From contig NZ_JACBZM010000001.1 of the NCBI RefSeq assembly GCF_013408525.1, positions 1,240,001 through 1,304,000 on the forward strand: a stretch of DNA of 64,000 nucleotides. Direction: 5' to 3'. Origin of the DNA: Nocardioides aromaticivorans. Its GTDB lineage: Bacteria; Actinomycetota; Actinomycetes; Propionibacteriales; Nocardioidaceae. The translations under genes were made by a program, and so were the position numbers. This document shows positions 1 through 7,916 of the stretch, piece after piece (the stretch's first letter is position 1; every line of letters starts with the position of its first letter). The notes below the pieces were generated by a model. The model worked only from the letters and a program-made list of their open reading frames with translations. It was not told the DNA's origin and did no database searches.

Positions 1-624
1 GGAAGCGACTGGCCGGCCCGCTCGGAGTCGATGATCGGCCTCAAGCGGATGCAGAACATCCAGGACGCGATCAGCGCGATCATCGAGGACGACGTCCCCG
101 GTGACTTCATCGAGACCGGCGTCTGGCGCGGCGGCGCGTGCATCTTCATGCGCGCCAACCTCAAGGCGTGGGGCGACACCAAGCGGACCGTGTGGCTCGC
201 CGACTCGTTCCAGGGCCTGCCGGCGCCGAACGTCAAGGACTTCCCGGCCGACCAGGGCGACACCTTCTACCTCCAGACCGGCCTGTCCGTCGGCGAGGCC
301 GCGGTGCGCCACAACTTCGAGCGCTACAACCTGCTCGACGACCAGGTGAAGTTCCTCGTCGGCTGGTTCAAGGACACGCTGCCCACGGCGCCCGCCGAGA
401 GCTACTCGCTCATCCGCCTCGACGGCGACCTCTACGAGTCGACGATCCAGGCGCTCGACGCGCTCTACCCGAAGCTGTCGCCCGGCGGCTTCTGCATCAT
501 CGACGACTACGGCACGCTGCCCGACCAGGCCGGCAAGGCGGTCCACGACTACCGCGAGCAGCACGGCATCACCGACGAGATCATCGACATCGACGGCAAC
601 GGCGCCTACTGGCGCAAGTCCTGA
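1..624 (+). CDS. TylF/MycF-family sugar O-methyltransferase (5' end cut by window)
   Basis: The frame is open from base 1, and the ten residues before the first ATG (position 31) read like the family lead-in (DWPARSES before MIGLKR), so the real start is outside the window. Counting from that ATG, FIETGVWRGGA at 27-37 is the SAM-binding segment; RLDGDLYEST near 130 and CIIDDYG near 155 carry the acidic residues that bind magnesium in TylF and MycF. The family O-methylates deoxysugars, so here it probably methylates a sugar of the surface polysaccharide (inference). An FkbM methyltransferase follows 15 bp downstream on the same strand. Confidence 0.85.
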   Translation, partial: GSDWPARSESMIGLKRMQNIQDAISAIIEDDVPGDFIETGVWRGGACIFMRANLKAWGDTKRTVWLADSFQGLPAPNVKDFPADQGDTFYLQTGLSVGEAAVRHNFERYNLLDDQVKFLVGWFKDTLPTAPAESYSLIRLDGDLYESTIQALDALYPKLSPGGFCIIDDYGTLPDQAGKAVHDYREQHGITDEIIDIDGNGAYWRKS

Positions 625-639
625 CCCGAAGGGATCCAC

Positions 640-1449
640 GTGCCTGCCCTCCGCAGCACCTCCCACCTCACCAAGCGCATCCGGCAGACGCCGGGCCTGT
701 TCCGCAACTTCCCCACGGTCTTCTGGGACCTCGGGACGCAGCGGACGCGCTTCGCCCGCGACGAGATGACCCTGCACCTGCGCAACGGCTACCAGGTGAC
801 CATCCCGAACGCCGACGGTGCCCGTTACCCGATCTACGAGATCTTCGCCGACGACGCCTACGGCATGGCCGAGCTGACGCGGGGCCTGTCGCCGAAGGCG
901 GCCGTGCTCGACATCGGCGGCCAGGTCGGGTGCTTCGCGCTCGCGGTGGCCGCCGAGCTGCCGCAGGCGACGGTCCACGTCTACGAGGCGTCGCCGACCA
1001 GTGCGTCGTACGCCGAGCGCAACGTGCGTGACAACGGCCTCGCCTCGCGGGTGAGCGTGCACGCCGCCGCGCTGGCCGGCGAGGACGGCGAGTTCTCGCT
1101 CATCGACAACGGCGACGCCAGCGTGCTCAACGGCATCACGGCGCGCGAGGGGAAGGAGGTCGTCGTCCCGGCGGTCTCCTTCGACAATGCGGTCGCCGCC
1201 GCGCGGGCCGACGGCAACCCCGTCGAGCTGGTGAAGATGGACGTCGAGGGCGCCGAGTACGACGTCGTGCTCCGCTCCTCCCCCGCGTCCTGGGCGGACG
1301 TGCGCGCGGTCGCGCTGGAGTACCACCCGGTGGCCGGCCACTCGCTCGACGAGCTCCTCGCCTTCCTCGCGCCCCTGGGCCTGACGCCGTACCACCAGGA
1401 GGACGGCACCGAGCCGGGCCTGGGGATGGTCTGGCTCCGGCGCGCATGA
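640..1449 (+). CDS. FkbM-family methyltransferase
   Basis: A 269-residue protein with the SAM-binding glycine motif VLDIGGQVG at 89-97 and the FkbM signature KMDVEGAEYDVV near 198-209. GTG start at 640, 15 bp after the preceding methyltransferase and 10 bp before the next gene, which suggests one operon. FkbM proteins O-methylate varied substrates and are common in exopolysaccharide and glycolipid clusters; the exact substrate cannot be read from the sequence. With the TylF-like gene this gives two methyl-decorating enzymes at the start of the cluster. Confidence 0.85.
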   Translation: MPALRSTSHLTKRIRQTPGLFRNFPTVFWDLGTQRTRFARDEMTLHLRNGYQVTIPNADGARYPIYEIFADDAYGMAELTRGLSPKAAVLDIGGQVGCFALAVAAELPQATVHVYEASPTSASYAERNVRDNGLASRVSVHAAALAGEDGEFSLIDNGDASVLNGITAREGKEVVVPAVSFDNAVAAARADGNPVELVKMDVEGAEYDVVLRSSPASWADVRAVALEYHPVAGHSLDELLAFLAPLGLTPYHQEDGTEPGLGMVWLRRA

Positions 1450-1459
1450 CCTCCCGACG

Positions 1460-2656
1460 ATGAGCCGGCTCCCGAGTCGCCTCCAGCCGCTGTGGCCGCT
1501 GGTCAAGCGGGGACACCGTGCCGGCGCGCTCGCGATCGGCGCCGTCTCCCGCCACACCACCGGGCCGCTGCGCGACGGGGTGCGGGCGGGGTCGGCGACG
1601 TCGCGCGCCACCGCGACCGCAGAGCCCGGCACGGTCACCTTCCACCCGGTGTCGCCGGCGGTCACCCTCGACCGCCCGGCGCCGCCGGGTGACCCCGCGG
1701 GCCTGACCTTCCTGTCCTCGCGCACCCGGACCGAGATCCCCGAGCGGTTCGTGCTCGAGCTGGCGGGCGGGCAGCTCATCAGCCGGCACGGCGCGGTCGT
1801 CACGGCGGGCGGCATCCTCGACAGCGAGACCAGCCACTACTTCGGCATCTCGTCGTGGCGCGAGCACCCCGTGTTCTGGAACCCGTGGCCGGCGAGGCCC
1901 GAGGTCGTCGACGGAACCGTGGCGGTGCTCTCCGCGCGCGGGACGGGCCACAACTTCTACCACTTCGTCACCGACGAGCTGCCCCGCATCGGCCTCCTGC
2001 AGGAGGCCTTCGCCGACGTCCGTCCGGACGTGTGGGTGCTCGACCGCCACACCGGCTACCAGAAGCAGCTGCTCGGGATGCTCGGCATCGAGCCGGACCG
2101 GGTGCTGACCCCCGGCCCCGGCTTCCACCTGCAGGCGAAGCGGCTGCTGGTGCCGTCGCTGCCCAACGCCGTGATGGACGGGCCGCCGGAGTCGCAGCGC
2201 TGGCTGCGCGAGAACCTGCCGGCCAAGGAGACCACGGGCCTGCCGGAGAAGATCTACGTCACCCGCGGTACGACGCCCAACACGCGCCGCATGGTCAACG
2301 AGGACGCCGTCCGGGCCGCGCTCGAGCAGCGTGGCTTCACCTGCGTCGACCCCGGCAGCCTGTCGGTGCAGGAGCAGATCGACCACTTCGCCGCGGCTCG
2401 CGTGGTCGTGGCCCCGCACGGCGCCGCCCTCACCAACCTGGCGTTCTGCCGCGACGGCGTGCGGGTGCTCGAGCTGTTCGCACCCGGCTACACCGTCCAC
2501 TGCTACTGGGCGATGACCTCCAACATCCCCGACTCGCGCTACCGCTACCTCGTCGCCCCGACCCCGGTCGGCACGGGCGACAACGAGCTGATGCAGGACA
2601 TCGAGCTGCAGCCGGGGCCGATCATGGACGCCCTCGACCAGCTGCTCGCGTCATGA
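1460..2656 (+). CDS. GT61-family (DUF563) glycosyltransferase
   Basis: A 398-residue protein. The central GHNFYHFVTDELPRI (about 164-178) and the C-terminal VVVAPHGAALTNLAF (about 313-327) are typical of glycosyltransferase family 61, which includes xylosyl- and GlcNAc-transferases in eukaryotes and many bacterial capsule-cluster enzymes. No signal peptide or clear membrane helix is visible, so it is probably cytoplasmic. Its TGA overlaps the ATG of the following dehydratase (ATGA), which points to translational coupling. The UDP-xylose synthase later in the cluster makes xylose a possible donor sugar, but this is inference. Confidence 0.8.
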   Translation: MSRLPSRLQPLWPLVKRGHRAGALAIGAVSRHTTGPLRDGVRAGSATSRATATAEPGTVTFHPVSPAVTLDRPAPPGDPAGLTFLSSRTRTEIPERFVLELAGGQLISRHGAVVTAGGILDSETSHYFGISSWREHPVFWNPWPARPEVVDGTVAVLSARGTGHNFYHFVTDELPRIGLLQEAFADVRPDVWVLDRHTGYQKQLLGMLGIEPDRVLTPGPGFHLQAKRLLVPSLPNAVMDGPPESQRWLRENLPAKETTGLPEKIYVTRGTTPNTRRMVNEDAVRAALEQRGFTCVDPGSLSVQEQIDHFAAARVVVAPHGAALTNLAFCRDGVRVLELFAPGYTVHCYWAMTSNIPDSRYRYLVAPTPVGTGDNELMQDIELQPGPIMDALDQLLAS

Positions 2657-3618
2657 CCTCCGCGCCGACCGCGCTGGTCACCGGCGTCACCGGCCAGGAC
2701 GGCATCTACCTCGCCCGGCGGCTGCTCGCGGACGGGCTGCGCGTCGTGGGGGTCGCCCGCCCGGGCAGCGCGAGCGGGCCGCGCGTGGCGGCGTACCTCC
2801 CGGGGATGGAGGTGCGCGAGGCCGACATCACCGACGGCGCCACCCTGCGGGCACTGGTCGCCGACATCGCGCCGCAGGAGGTCTACAACCTCGCCGCCCT
2901 CAGCTCCGTCGGTCGCAGCTGGGAGGAGCCCGAACTGACCCGCCGGGTCAACCTCGACACCGTCGTCGACCTCGTCGAGGCGGCGCACGCGCTGACGGCT
3001 GCAGGCCGCCCGGTGCGCCTCTTCCAGGCGTCGTCGGCCGAGGTCGTCGGCCAGGCCGCGGACAGCCCCTACGCCCGCGCCAAGGCCGACGCCGAGCGTG
3101 TCGTGGAGAAGGCCCGGGCGGAGGGCCTGCACGCGTCGTACGCCCGCCTCTACGTCCACGAGAGCCCGATCCGCCCGCCCGGCTTCGTGTTCCGCAAGAT
3201 CACCCGCGGCGCGGCCGCGATCGCCCTGGGCCGCAGCGACGAGCTGACCCTCGGCACGCTCGACGTCCGGCGCGACTGGGGCCACGCGGCCGAGTACGTC
3301 GACGCATTCGTCCGCATGCTGCGCCGCGACGAACCGGTCGACCTGCCGCTCGGCACGGGCATCGACCACTCGCTGGCCGACCTCGTCGAGGTGGCCTTCG
3401 CCGCCGCCGGCGTCGAGGACCCGTGGTCGCGGATCGTCCAGGACCCCGACCTGGTGCGGCCCGCGGACTCCAAGGTGCTGCGCGCCGACCCCGAGCCGGC
3501 CGCCGAGGCGATCGGCTGGCGGGCGACGACGTCCTTCGCCGACCTCGTGGCGCGCATGGTCGAGGTCGACCTGGAGCGGGTGCGCAGCGGCGTCGAGGAC
3601 GACCCGCGCTACCTCTGA
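2653..3618 (+). CDS. GDP-mannose 4,6-dehydratase-like SDR epimerase/dehydratase
   Basis: The ATG at 2653 overlaps the upstream stop codon. The 321-residue product has the Gmd-type nucleotide motif GVTGQDG (11-17), catalytic SSAE (127-130) and YARAK (Y140, K144), plus the HESP and RKIT segments seen in GDP-mannose dehydratases. It is a divergent relative of the closer Gmd homologue at 7917. It may make a 4-keto-6-deoxy or related nucleotide sugar for the polysaccharide. The gene ends at three copies of a 12-bp direct repeat and then an array of hairpin repeats. Confidence 0.75.
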   Translation: MTSAPTALVTGVTGQDGIYLARRLLADGLRVVGVARPGSASGPRVAAYLPGMEVREADITDGATLRALVADIAPQEVYNLAALSSVGRSWEEPELTRRVNLDTVVDLVEAAHALTAAGRPVRLFQASSAEVVGQAADSPYARAKADAERVVEKARAEGLHASYARLYVHESPIRPPGFVFRKITRGAAAIALGRSDELTLGTLDVRRDWGHAAEYVDAFVRMLRRDEPVDLPLGTGIDHSLADLVEVAFAAAGVEDPWSRIVQDPDLVRPADSKVLRADPEPAAEAIGWRATTSFADLVARMVEVDLERVRSGVEDDPRYL

Positions 3619-3652
3619 GTCCTCCTTCGAGTCCTCCTTCGAGTCCACCTTG
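3617..3652. repeat. Three 12-bp direct repeats after a stop codon
   Basis: GAGTCCTCCTTC at 3617-3628 and 3629-3640, then a variant GAGTCCACCTTG at 3641-3652. The first copy overlaps the TGA of the preceding gene. No function is evident. Confidence 0.8.
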
Positions 3653-3692
3653 CGCGGTCGGAGTCCGGGCGGCCCCGGTCGCGGGCGTGGGA

Positions 3693-3880
3693 CGTCATAC
3701 GAAGCGGTCGCCCCAGCGCGCGATTCGCATGACGCAAACCCGCCCGACCGGTCGCGGGCGTGGGACGTCATACGAAGCGGTCGCCCCAGCGCGCGATTCG
3801 CATGACGCAAACCCGCCCGACCGGCCCCGGGCGTGGGACGTCATACGAAGCGGTCGCCCCAGCGCCCGGTTCGTATGACG
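3693..3880. repeat. Tandem array of three 42-bp hairpin repeats (73-bp period)
   Basis: Copies at 3693-3734, 3766-3807 and 3839-3880. Each has arms CGTCATACGAA and TTCG(C/T)ATGACG around a 20-nt GC-rich centre that can itself pair in part. The third copy has perfect arms; the first two carry one A-C mismatch. Flanks (GGGCGTGGGA before, CAAACCCGCCC after) are also repeated. The array lies between two convergent genes. Two more copies occur at 17358-17472, so this is an interspersed family. The rest of 3653-3911 shows no gene. Confidence 0.9.
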
Positions 3881-3911
3881 CAACCCGGCGGCGACCCAGC
3901 AGGCCGACCGA

Positions 3912-4643
3912 TCAGCAGGTCAGGCCACCGTCGACGGCCAGCACCTGCCCCGTGACGAACCGGTTGTCGGGCGAGACCAGGAAGAGCGCGGCCCGCGCGA
4001 CGTCCTCGGCGTCGCCGAGGCGACCCATGGGGGTACGCCGCTCGATCTGGCCGAGCTGCGCCTCGTCGAGGCCGTGGCTCATCTCGGTGCGCAGGTAGCC
4101 CGGCGCGATGGAGTTCACCGTGATGCCGCGCGAGCCCAGCTCACGGGCCAGCGCCCGGGTCATGCCGTCGAGGGCGGCCTTCGTGGCGCCGTACACGGAC
4201 AGGCCGCGGTAGCCGGAGATGCCGACGACCGAGGAGATGTTGACGATGCTGCCGCTGCGCTGGCGCAGCATCACCCGGCTGGCGGCGCGGGTGACATAGG
4301 CGGTGCCCTTGATGTTGAGGTCGACGACCGTGTCGATGTCCTCGTCGTTGAAGAGGCCGATCACGCCCTCGCGCGCGACGCCGGCGTTGTTGACCAGGGC
4401 GTCGATGCGGCCGAAGCGCTCCACGGCGTCCTTGACGTACGCCGTCGCGTCGGCCTCCTTCGAGACGTCGGCGACCGCGAACCAGAAGCGGTCGGGGTGC
4501 TCGCGCTCCCACTCGTCCACCTTGGCGCTGCGGGACCGTGCGCACGTCGCGACCGCGTAGCCCTCCCTCAGGAAGACGTCGATCATGCCGGCGCCGAGGC
4601 CCTTGCTGCCGCCGGTGATGAGTGCCACCGGAGTTGCGGTCAT
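3912..4643 (-). CDS. FabG-like SDR oxidoreductase (3-oxoacyl-ACP reductase family)
   Basis: A 243-residue classical short-chain dehydrogenase with TGGSKGLG near residue 10, NNAG near 86, a catalytic Ser in NISSVVG and YGATK, and the C-terminal VDGG. It is the last gene of a four-gene minus-strand operon of methyltransferase, ACP, AMP-ligase and this reductase; its ATG overlaps the ligase stop by 4 bp. With an ACP two genes upstream, reduction of an ACP-bound 3-keto group is the likely reaction (inference), though a sugar or other ketone substrate is possible. No ketosynthase is present in the operon. Confidence 0.85.
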   Translation of the reverse strand: MTATPVALITGGSKGLGAGMIDVFLREGYAVATCARSRSAKVDEWEREHPDRFWFAVADVSKEADATAYVKDAVERFGRIDALVNNAGVAREGVIGLFNDEDIDTVVDLNIKGTAYVTRAASRVMLRQRSGSIVNISSVVGISGYRGLSVYGATKAALDGMTRALARELGSRGITVNSIAPGYLRTEMSHGLDEAQLGQIERRTPMGRLGDAEDVARAALFLVSPDNRFVTGQVLAVDGGLTC

Positions 4644-5995
4644 CCTTCGATCCTCCTGATCGTCTTGCCGCCCTTGGTCTCGAGGGCGGCAACGAACGTG
4701 ATGCTGCGCGGGTGCCAGGCCCGCGGCAGGTCCTCGACGGCGGCCCGGACGGCCGCCTTGAGCTCGTCGTGGTCGGCGTCCGCCGACGGCACGATCTCGG
4801 CGGCGACGATGGCGCCGGTGAGCCTGTTGGCGCGCCCGAAGACGCGCGCCGCCTCGACCCCGGTCACCGCGGTGATCCGGTTCTCGACGGGCAGCGGGTG
4901 GACCTTCACCCCGCCGACGTTGATGACCTCCGAGTCCCGGCCGCGGAACTCGATGCGGTCACCGACCACCTCGACGAGGTCGCCGGTGGCGCGCCAGCCG
5001 TCCTCGGTGGCGACGTCGGGCTCGCCGACGTACCCGAGCATGCCGACGCCGGAGCGCACCCACAGCTGGCCGTCGACGACCTTGAGGGTGCCGTCGGGGT
5101 TGGCGTCGGAGTGCAGCCGGTCGGCGCTGATGCCGGGCCGGCCGTCGGTCACCGAGGCGACCGAGCCGAGCTCGGTCGACGCGTAGACCTGCGAGACGCG
5201 GGCGGTCGGGAACGCGGCGCGGACGGCGGCCAGCAGGTCCGGCGGGACCGCCTCGCCGCCCAGCGTGACCTGCTGCAGCGGGGGCAGATCGACTCCGCGG
5301 GAGCGAGCCTCGGCGAGCAGGAAGCGCCAGTACGTCGGCGTCGCGCTCACGCAGTCGACGCCGGGGTCGAGCAGCGCGGCGAGGCCGTCGCGGGGCTGGC
5401 GCGGGAAGGGTGCGACGAGCGTGGCTCCGCTGCCCAGGACGTGCATGAGCACCTGCACCCCGGACATCTGGTGCGGACCGTAGGCGAGCAGCCAGCGCTG
5501 GCCGGGGCGCTGCCGGGCGCCGGCGACCGTGCCGGACAGCACCCGCCAGTCGTGGCGGGCGGCCTTCGGCGCGCCGGTCGTGCCCGTGGTGCGGATCAGG
5601 AGCGGTTGGCCGGCGGACGCGGCGGGTGGCTCCCCCACGTGCGCCAGGAGCGCGTCGGGGTCGACGACCTGGAAGGACTCGCCGAGGTCCGTACGACGGG
5701 AGACGACCACGTCGTGGCCCAGCTGCGCCGCGTGGTCGGCGAGCTCGGCCGGGTCGGTGTCCGGCTGGTACTGGCAGGGCTCGGCACCGGCGAGGGCGGC
5801 ACCGGCCAGCAGCGGCACCAGCCGCGCGGCGTCCTCCTCCACGACGGCGAACCGGGTGATCCCGCGCTCGACGAGTGCCGCGGCCACGTTGCGGGCAGCG
5901 GCGAGGACCTCTGCATAGGTCCACGAGCCCCGGTGCGTCACCACGGCCGGGGAGCTGGGCTCCCCTGCCGCGGCGCGCTCGAGGAGATCGATCAT
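4640..5995 (-). CDS. AMP-dependent acyl ligase (ANL superfamily)
   Basis: A 451-residue adenylating enzyme. The P-loop TTGTTGAPK lies at 136-144, YASTE near 268, ATGDLVE near 330, the hinge region RDSEVINVGGVKVHP near 355, and the catalytic lysine K444 in GGKTIRR. At about 450 residues it is shorter than typical acyl-CoA synthetases, like stand-alone enzymes that load a carrier protein. It overlaps the ACP gene upstream and the reductase downstream by 4 bp each, so loading of the adjacent ACP is the most economical role (inference). The substrate cannot be told from the sequence. Confidence 0.85.
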   Translation of the reverse strand: MIDLLERAAAGEPSSPAVVTHRGSWTYAEVLAAARNVAAALVERGITRFAVVEEDAARLVPLLAGAALAGAEPCQYQPDTDPAELADHAAQLGHDVVVSRRTDLGESFQVVDPDALLAHVGEPPAASAGQPLLIRTTGTTGAPKAARHDWRVLSGTVAGARQRPGQRWLLAYGPHQMSGVQVLMHVLGSGATLVAPFPRQPRDGLAALLDPGVDCVSATPTYWRFLLAEARSRGVDLPPLQQVTLGGEAVPPDLLAAVRAAFPTARVSQVYASTELGSVASVTDGRPGISADRLHSDANPDGTLKVVDGQLWVRSGVGMLGYVGEPDVATEDGWRATGDLVEVVGDRIEFRGRDSEVINVGGVKVHPLPVENRITAVTGVEAARVFGRANRLTGAIVAAEIVPSADADHDELKAAVRAAVEDLPRAWHPRSITFVAALETKGGKTIRRIEG

Positions 5996-6240
5996 GCGGT
6001 CGCGGCGGCCTCGTAGAACGCGAGGACCTCGCCGACGGTCTCCGGCATCTCCTCGCCCGCGGAGAACGGGTCGGTGCCGAACTCGTCCTCGAGCATCGCC
6101 GAGAGCTCGGCGGCCTCGAGCGAGTCGAGCTCCAGGCCACCGCCGTAGAGGTCGGTGTCGCCCGGCAGCTCGGGGTCGAACGCCTTCTTGGCTCCGGTGA
6201 GGAACGTGGCGATCACTCCACGCACACGGTCTGCGGTCAC
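5992..6240 (-). CDS. Acyl carrier protein
   Basis: An 82-residue acidic protein with LELDSLEAAEL, in which Ser40 of the DSL motif is the phosphopantetheine site. I choose the GTG at 6240 because GGAAGGA lies 7 nt before it; an ATG at 6276 would add 12 residues and overlap the upstream methyltransferase by 20 bp. Its stop overlaps the ligase ATG. It is a dedicated carrier within the four-gene operon, separate from the fatty-acid ACP, which normally sits with fab genes. Confidence 0.85.
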   Translation of the reverse strand: MTADRVRGVIATFLTGAKKAFDPELPGDTDLYGGGLELDSLEAAELSAMLEDEFGTDPFSAGEEMPETVGEVLAFYEAAATA

Positions 6241-6256
6241 GTCTGGGTCCTTCCGA

Positions 6257-7102
6257 TCAGGGCTTGGCTGCGCCAAGGATGCCGTAGCCGAAGGTGCCGT
6301 CGTTCCACAGCCCTTCGAGGATGTCGCACGAGCGGACGAACTCGTCCCGTGCCTGCTCGCCGATGAGCTCCACGATCTCGTGCTCGTGGGTCGCGCAGTT
6401 GCTGCGCCAGGCCTCGAACGTCGGGAGCGTCTCGTCGGAGATGTCGGTCGCGTCGGTCACCTGCAGGCCGAGCTCCTCGAGCCAGCCGGTGTAGTCCGAC
6501 AGGGGCAGCATGTGGGCGTCGCCGAAGGCCGCCCGCAGCACCGCGAAGTCGTCGCGCCGGGCCCGCACCTCGAGGAACGGGATCCGGCGGCGGTTGATGA
6601 TGTCGCACAGAACGAGGCGTCCGCCGGGGGCGAGCACCCGCGCGGCCTCGGACAGCAGCGCCTTGCGGTCCCGCATCAGGTGCGAGGACTCCAGCGCCCA
6701 GACGACGTCGAAGGAGCCGTCCGGCAGGCCGTTGTCGGTGCCGTCGCGCTGCTCGAAGCGGGCACCGTCGAGCCCGCGGCTCGCGGCCAGCTCGGTGGCA
6801 GCGGCCACGCCGGCGCCGCTGGTCGTGATGCCGAGCACCCGGGCGTCGTACTCCTCGACGAGGTCGCAGGCCTGGCGGCCGGTGCCGCAGCCGACGTCGA
6901 GGACGCGGTCACCGGCGGTGATGGCCGCGCGCTGGAGCATCTGCGCGGTCAGCGCGGCGGTGGCCTGCTCGAGCGGCGTCGTCGGGGTCGCGAAGTATCC
7001 GTAGTGGAACTCCTCGCCCATGATCAGGCGCCACGCCTCGTGGACGCGGTCGTAGTGCTTCTCGGGCTCGTGGCTGGCGCCATCGAGATCGGTCGTGCTC
7101 AA
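6257..7102 (-). CDS. Class I SAM-dependent methyltransferase
   Basis: A 281-residue protein with motif I VLDVGCGTG (67-75), a post-I SAM contact, WALESSHLM near 136 and VLAPGGRLVLCDI, the usual Rossmann methyltransferase order. The layout resembles small-molecule C- and O-methyltransferases of the ubiE/tocopherol/RebM type rather than sugar TylF enzymes. It is the first gene of the minus-strand operon (methyltransferase, ACP, ligase, reductase) and starts in a 91-bp gap shared with the divergent acyltransferase. It may methylate the acyl or other small group handled by the operon (inference). Confidence 0.8.
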   Translation of the reverse strand: MSTTDLDGASHEPEKHYDRVHEAWRLIMGEEFHYGYFATPTTPLEQATAALTAQMLQRAAITAGDRVLDVGCGTGRQACDLVEEYDARVLGITTSGAGVAAATELAASRGLDGARFEQRDGTDNGLPDGSFDVVWALESSHLMRDRKALLSEAARVLAPGGRLVLCDIINRRRIPFLEVRARRDDFAVLRAAFGDAHMLPLSDYTGWLEELGLQVTDATDISDETLPTFEAWRSNCATHEHEIVELIGEQARDEFVRSCDILEGLWNDGTFGYGILGAAKP

Positions 7103-7193
7103 GGTTGGGGGGCCCTTCTGAGATCAATCCGAACGTCGTCTGCGCGTCGACCGCTACAGTCGCGCCCATCCAACCACCTCAACGGGGGATGCG
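7103..7193. promoter_or_regulatory. Divergent intergenic region of the ACP operon and the acyltransferase
   Basis: A 91-bp gap between two divergent starts. On the plus strand TACAGT (7153-7158) is a plausible -10 box and GGGGGA a few nt before the ATG at 7194 is a Shine-Dalgarno. Shared control of the ACP operon and the acyltransferase is possible. Confidence 0.4.
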
Positions 7194-7892
7194 ATGCGAC
7201 AACTGATCTGCCTGCTGATGGTTATGCTCCCCGGCACCCTCAAACGGCTCGTGGCCTCCCGCCTGCTCGGCTGGGAGATCCACCCCACCGCCCATCTCGG
7301 ACGCAGCCTGGTCATGGTCGACCGGCTCGTGATGGGCCCGCACGCGAGCATCGGACCCGGCAACACGATCCGCCACCTGTCCGAGCTGCGGATGGGCGAG
7401 GGGGCGACGATCTCGTCGCGCAACTGGATCGTCGGCGTGCCCAAGGGCGCGCCCGTCTACCCCAAGCACCCGCACCGCGACCCGTCGCTGGTGATGGACG
7501 ACTTCGCGCTGATCACCGTCGGCCACAACATCGACGTCACCGACCGGGTCACCCTGGGCAAGCAGGCGGCCGTCGCGGGCTTCGGGTCGCAGATCCTCAC
7601 CCACAACCTCAACCTGGTCACCGACCTCTTCCAGCCGGGCAAGGTGACGATCGGCGACTACGGCGTACTGATGTCGGGCTGCACGATGCAGAACAACACC
7701 GCGATCCCCAACCGCTCGGTGGTCTCGGCCGGCTCCGTCGTGGTCACCAAACTGAAGGACGAGCTCACGCTCTACCGCGGCAACCCGGCCGAGGCGGTGC
7801 GGACCCTCCCGGAGACGCTGAAGTTCTTCCACCGGCAGGGCCGCCAGCAGCAGGTCGAGGAGCAGATGACGGAATGGGCCAATGGGGCCTGA
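7194..7892 (+). CDS. Left-handed beta-helix (hexapeptide repeat) acyltransferase
   Basis: A 232-residue protein with hexapeptide-style repeats from about 35 to 185 (for example IGPGNTIRH, VTIGDYGVLM, SVVSAGSVVV) and candidate catalytic histidines in VGHN (H111) and ILTHN (H137). Enzymes of this fold acetylate or acylate sugars using acyl-CoA or acyl-ACP. The first 12 residues are hydrophobic and may touch the membrane. It is transcribed away from the ACP-ligase operon and just ahead of gmd, so it is a natural candidate to move the ACP-borne group to a sugar (inference). Confidence 0.8.
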   Translation: MRQLICLLMVMLPGTLKRLVASRLLGWEIHPTAHLGRSLVMVDRLVMGPHASIGPGNTIRHLSELRMGEGATISSRNWIVGVPKGAPVYPKHPHRDPSLVMDDFALITVGHNIDVTDRVTLGKQAAVAGFGSQILTHNLNLVTDLFQPGKVTIGDYGVLMSGCTMQNNTAIPNRSVVSAGSVVVTKLKDELTLYRGNPAEAVRTLPETLKFFHRQGRQQQVEEQMTEWANGA

Positions 7893-7902
7893 GGGTCACC
7901 TA

Positions 7903-7908
7903 TAGGCT
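7903..7908 (+). promoter_or_regulatory. -10 box of a probably leaderless gmd promoter
   Basis: TAGGCT with 8 nt to the ATG at 7917 and no Shine-Dalgarno, which implies transcription starting at or next to the start codon. Confidence 0.5.
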
Positions 7909-7916
7909 CTGCGCCC

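Noticed and set aside
3693..3880. CRISPR array
   Set aside because: The units are nearly identical over the full 73-bp period, so there are no unique spacers, only three copies, and no cas genes.
3423..4098. Apparent small proteins with repeated SYEAVAPA-type or RHTKRSPQ-type peptides
   Set aside because: They arise from translation of the 73-bp hairpin repeat array; frames have no ribosome sites and the DNA structure explains the periodicity.
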